Shown in pieces: positions 6,837 through 7,774 of a stretch of DNA of 7,774 nt. The stretch is taken from the NCBI GenBank assembly GCA_025934475.1, contig JAICXZ010000123.1, forward strand, positions 1 to 7,774, written 5' to 3'. Both the position numbers and the translations under genes were made by a program. The stretch is from Mucilaginibacter sp. (GTDB lineage Bacteria; Bacteroidota; Bacteroidia; Sphingobacteriales; Sphingobacteriaceae). Numbering within the stretch: the first letter of the stretch is position 1; each line of letters opens with the position of its first letter. A model generated the notes under the pieces. That model did no database searches. It saw nothing but the letters and a program-made list of their open reading frames with translations, and was not told where the DNA came from.

Positions 6837-7156
6837 TGCCGAAAGGAAATATTGTTCTCATCCCATTTCCATTTACTGATTTATCAGGCAATAAATTAAG
6901 ACCGGCATTGGTGTTATCCGAGGATGTATTAGACGTAACCGTCTCTTTCATAACAACTCAATTACAGTGGCAGCAACCGACTGACATATTACTACATCCC
7001 TAATCTCAAAACGGCATAAAAAGGGCTTCGCTGGTGAGACTAAATAAAATAGCCACTGTTGACAAATCACTTATTATAGGCTCCATAGGTACTATTTCCC
7101 CAATTCAGATTACCGAGTTAAATCAAAAGCTAAAACAGCTTTTCCAGATACCTTGA
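6836..7156 (+). pseudogene. MazF/PemK-like endoribonuclease toxin, disrupted by an in-frame TAA
   Basis: The frame from ATG 6836 reads MPKGNIVLIPFPFTDLSGNK and then LRPALVLS, the typical N-terminal strands of MazF/PemK toxins with the GNIVLIPFPFTD and RPALVLS blocks, followed by SFITTQLQWQQPTDILLHP. Codon 56 (7001-7003) is TAA. The same frame, without any shift, continues as SQNGIKRASLVRLNKIATVD and then KSLIIGSIGTISPIQITELN to a TGA at 7154. This recovers the rest of a toxin of about 106 residues, the usual family length. A single substitution therefore explains the damage, and the intact downstream part suggests it is recent. The 55-residue product would lack the C-terminal half of the SH3-like barrel and should be inactive. 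An intact toxin would be a ribosome-independent mRNA interferase controlled by the upstream antitoxin. A sequencing error at 7001-7003 is an alternative. Confidence 0.82.
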
Positions 7157-7173
7157 TAATTCAATCTAACAAC

Positions 7174-7199
7174 TAAAGACGCAAAATTTTGCGTCTTTA
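7174..7199. terminator. Bidirectional intrinsic terminator, 26-bp perfect palindrome
   Basis: TAAAGACGCAAAA followed by its exact reverse complement TTTTGCGTCTTTA. As RNA on either strand it folds into a stem (AAAGACGC/GCGTCTTT) with an A/U-rich centre, and the T-rich arm gives a short U-run in both directions. It lies between convergent units, 17 bases after the toxin-frame TGA. Its right end supplies the amine oxidase TAA stop (7199-7197). I recall related GACGC...GCGTC palindromes as common gene-end elements in Sphingobacteriaceae genomes. Confidence 0.75.
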
Positions 7200-7774
7200 C
7201 AAGATTTTCTTTGCTGCCTCTAATCCGCTAGATAGTGCTGCCTCCACAGTACCCATGGCTGGCCCTTCGTATAAATATTCGCCCGCGAAATAAATGGTAT
7301 TGTTTATTGGTTCTGATAACACTTTTCTTGCGGCATGCGAGTCAACCGTGTCATAAGCGTATGAGCCAAGTGTAAACGGATCGACTGTCCAGTTCACCAC
7401 TTTCCAGGTTATGAGGTCATTTTTCAGCTCTTCGACCTTTTTATTAAAAATATTGGCCAGTGACCTGATGCCTGTGTTCAACAGTTCTTTATCGCGGAGT
7501 GCCTTTTTTCTTTCTGCCGGTATTCCGCCGAGCCAACCCGTAAGCACATTGGAATGGGTGGGATATTGCGTCCACCAGGTAGGTATTTCCTCCCCTGATA
7601 AAACGAAGCCGAGGTGCGCTCTGTCCTCTCTTTCCCAAAAAGCATTCTTGAACTCGAGTAGCAGCTTCACTATTGAGCCAAAGCCCATTTGGCTGATGGC
7701 GGTATCGTACTTAGCAATAGGTGGCTCAAAAGTTACCGCAGCCTGATGACGTTCGTCGGCTTTTAAAACACCCA
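7197..7774 (-). CDS. Flavin-containing amine oxidase, C-terminal part (5' end beyond the right edge)
   Basis: C-terminal 191 residues of an FAD-dependent amine oxidase of the monoamine/polyamine oxidase family, which oxidises amines to imines or aldehydes with release of hydrogen peroxide. The frame is open to the right edge, so the start and the N-terminal FAD-binding Rossmann motif are not visible. The partial sequence opens with GVLKA and later FEPPIAKYDTAISQMGFGSI, which match the substrate-domain segment of these enzymes (GVLK...FEPPLP...GFG). Near the end, IYFAGEYLYEGPAMGTVEAA is the conserved C-terminal flavin-contacting motif, followed by a final helix ending AAKKIL. The WTVDPFTLGSYAYD segment is also family-typical. 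The usual size is 400-500 residues, so roughly 40 percent is present. A substrate cannot be assigned. It converges on the toxin-antitoxin operon, and its stop codon is part of the shared palindromic terminator. Confidence 0.9.
   Translation of the reverse strand, partial: GVLKADERHQAAVTFEPPIAKYDTAISQMGFGSIVKLLLEFKNAFWEREDRAHLGFVLSGEEIPTWWTQYPTHSNVLTGWLGGIPAERKKALRDKELLNTGIRSLANIFNKKVEELKNDLITWKVVNWTVDPFTLGSYAYDTVDSHAARKVLSEPINNTIYFAGEYLYEGPAMGTVEAALSSGLEAAKKIL

Noticed and set aside
7001..7003. Programmed readthrough or recoding of the TAA in the toxin frame
   Set aside because: No recoding signal is apparent, TAA is the least read-through stop, and the standard code holds for Bacteroidota; a nonsense mutation or sequencing error is simpler.
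7411..7746. A 111-codon plus-strand frame opposite the amine oxidase
   Set aside because: Its Ser/Leu-rich translation is the antisense image of the amine oxidase, whose family motifs are clear on the minus strand.

Overview
The window looks like a chromosomal segment from a Bacteroidota species, probably near Mucilaginibacter/Pedobacter. This is inference from moderate GC coding DNA with AT-rich gaps, promoter-like TAnnTTTG elements, little or no Shine-Dalgarno signal, the protein types, and a palindromic terminator of a kind I associate with Sphingobacteriaceae. No RNA gene, CRISPR array, insertion sequence or origin was seen.

Left part (1-4274, minus strand): an efflux operon. It begins with a TolC-type outer-membrane channel, followed 20 bases later by an RND inner-membrane pump that runs off the left edge after 950 residues. 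The periplasmic adaptor expected for a tripartite pump is not in the window. Centre (4275-5318): a 90-base divergent region with two back-to-back Bacteroidota-type promoters and a TGT-N7-ACA (T-N11-A) palindrome. It separates the channel gene from a plus-strand LysR-family regulator that resembles MetR. The simplest reading is that this regulator controls the efflux operon and itself.

Right part (5319-7774): a secreted GH8 glycoside hydrolase lies 54 bases after the regulator. Next comes a two-gene toxin-antitoxin module, an intact small antitoxin and a MazF/PemK-like toxin frame broken by one in-frame TAA. A perfect 26-bp palindrome then serves as a probable bidirectional terminator between this module and the C-terminal third or so of a minus-strand flavin amine oxidase that runs off the right edge.

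I do not see a wholly new system. The most informative observations are the single-codon-disrupted toxin beside an intact antitoxin, an inverted repeat bridging the GH8 stop and the antitoxin start, the regulator/operator layout at the efflux operon, and an unusually polar ninth transmembrane segment in the pump.
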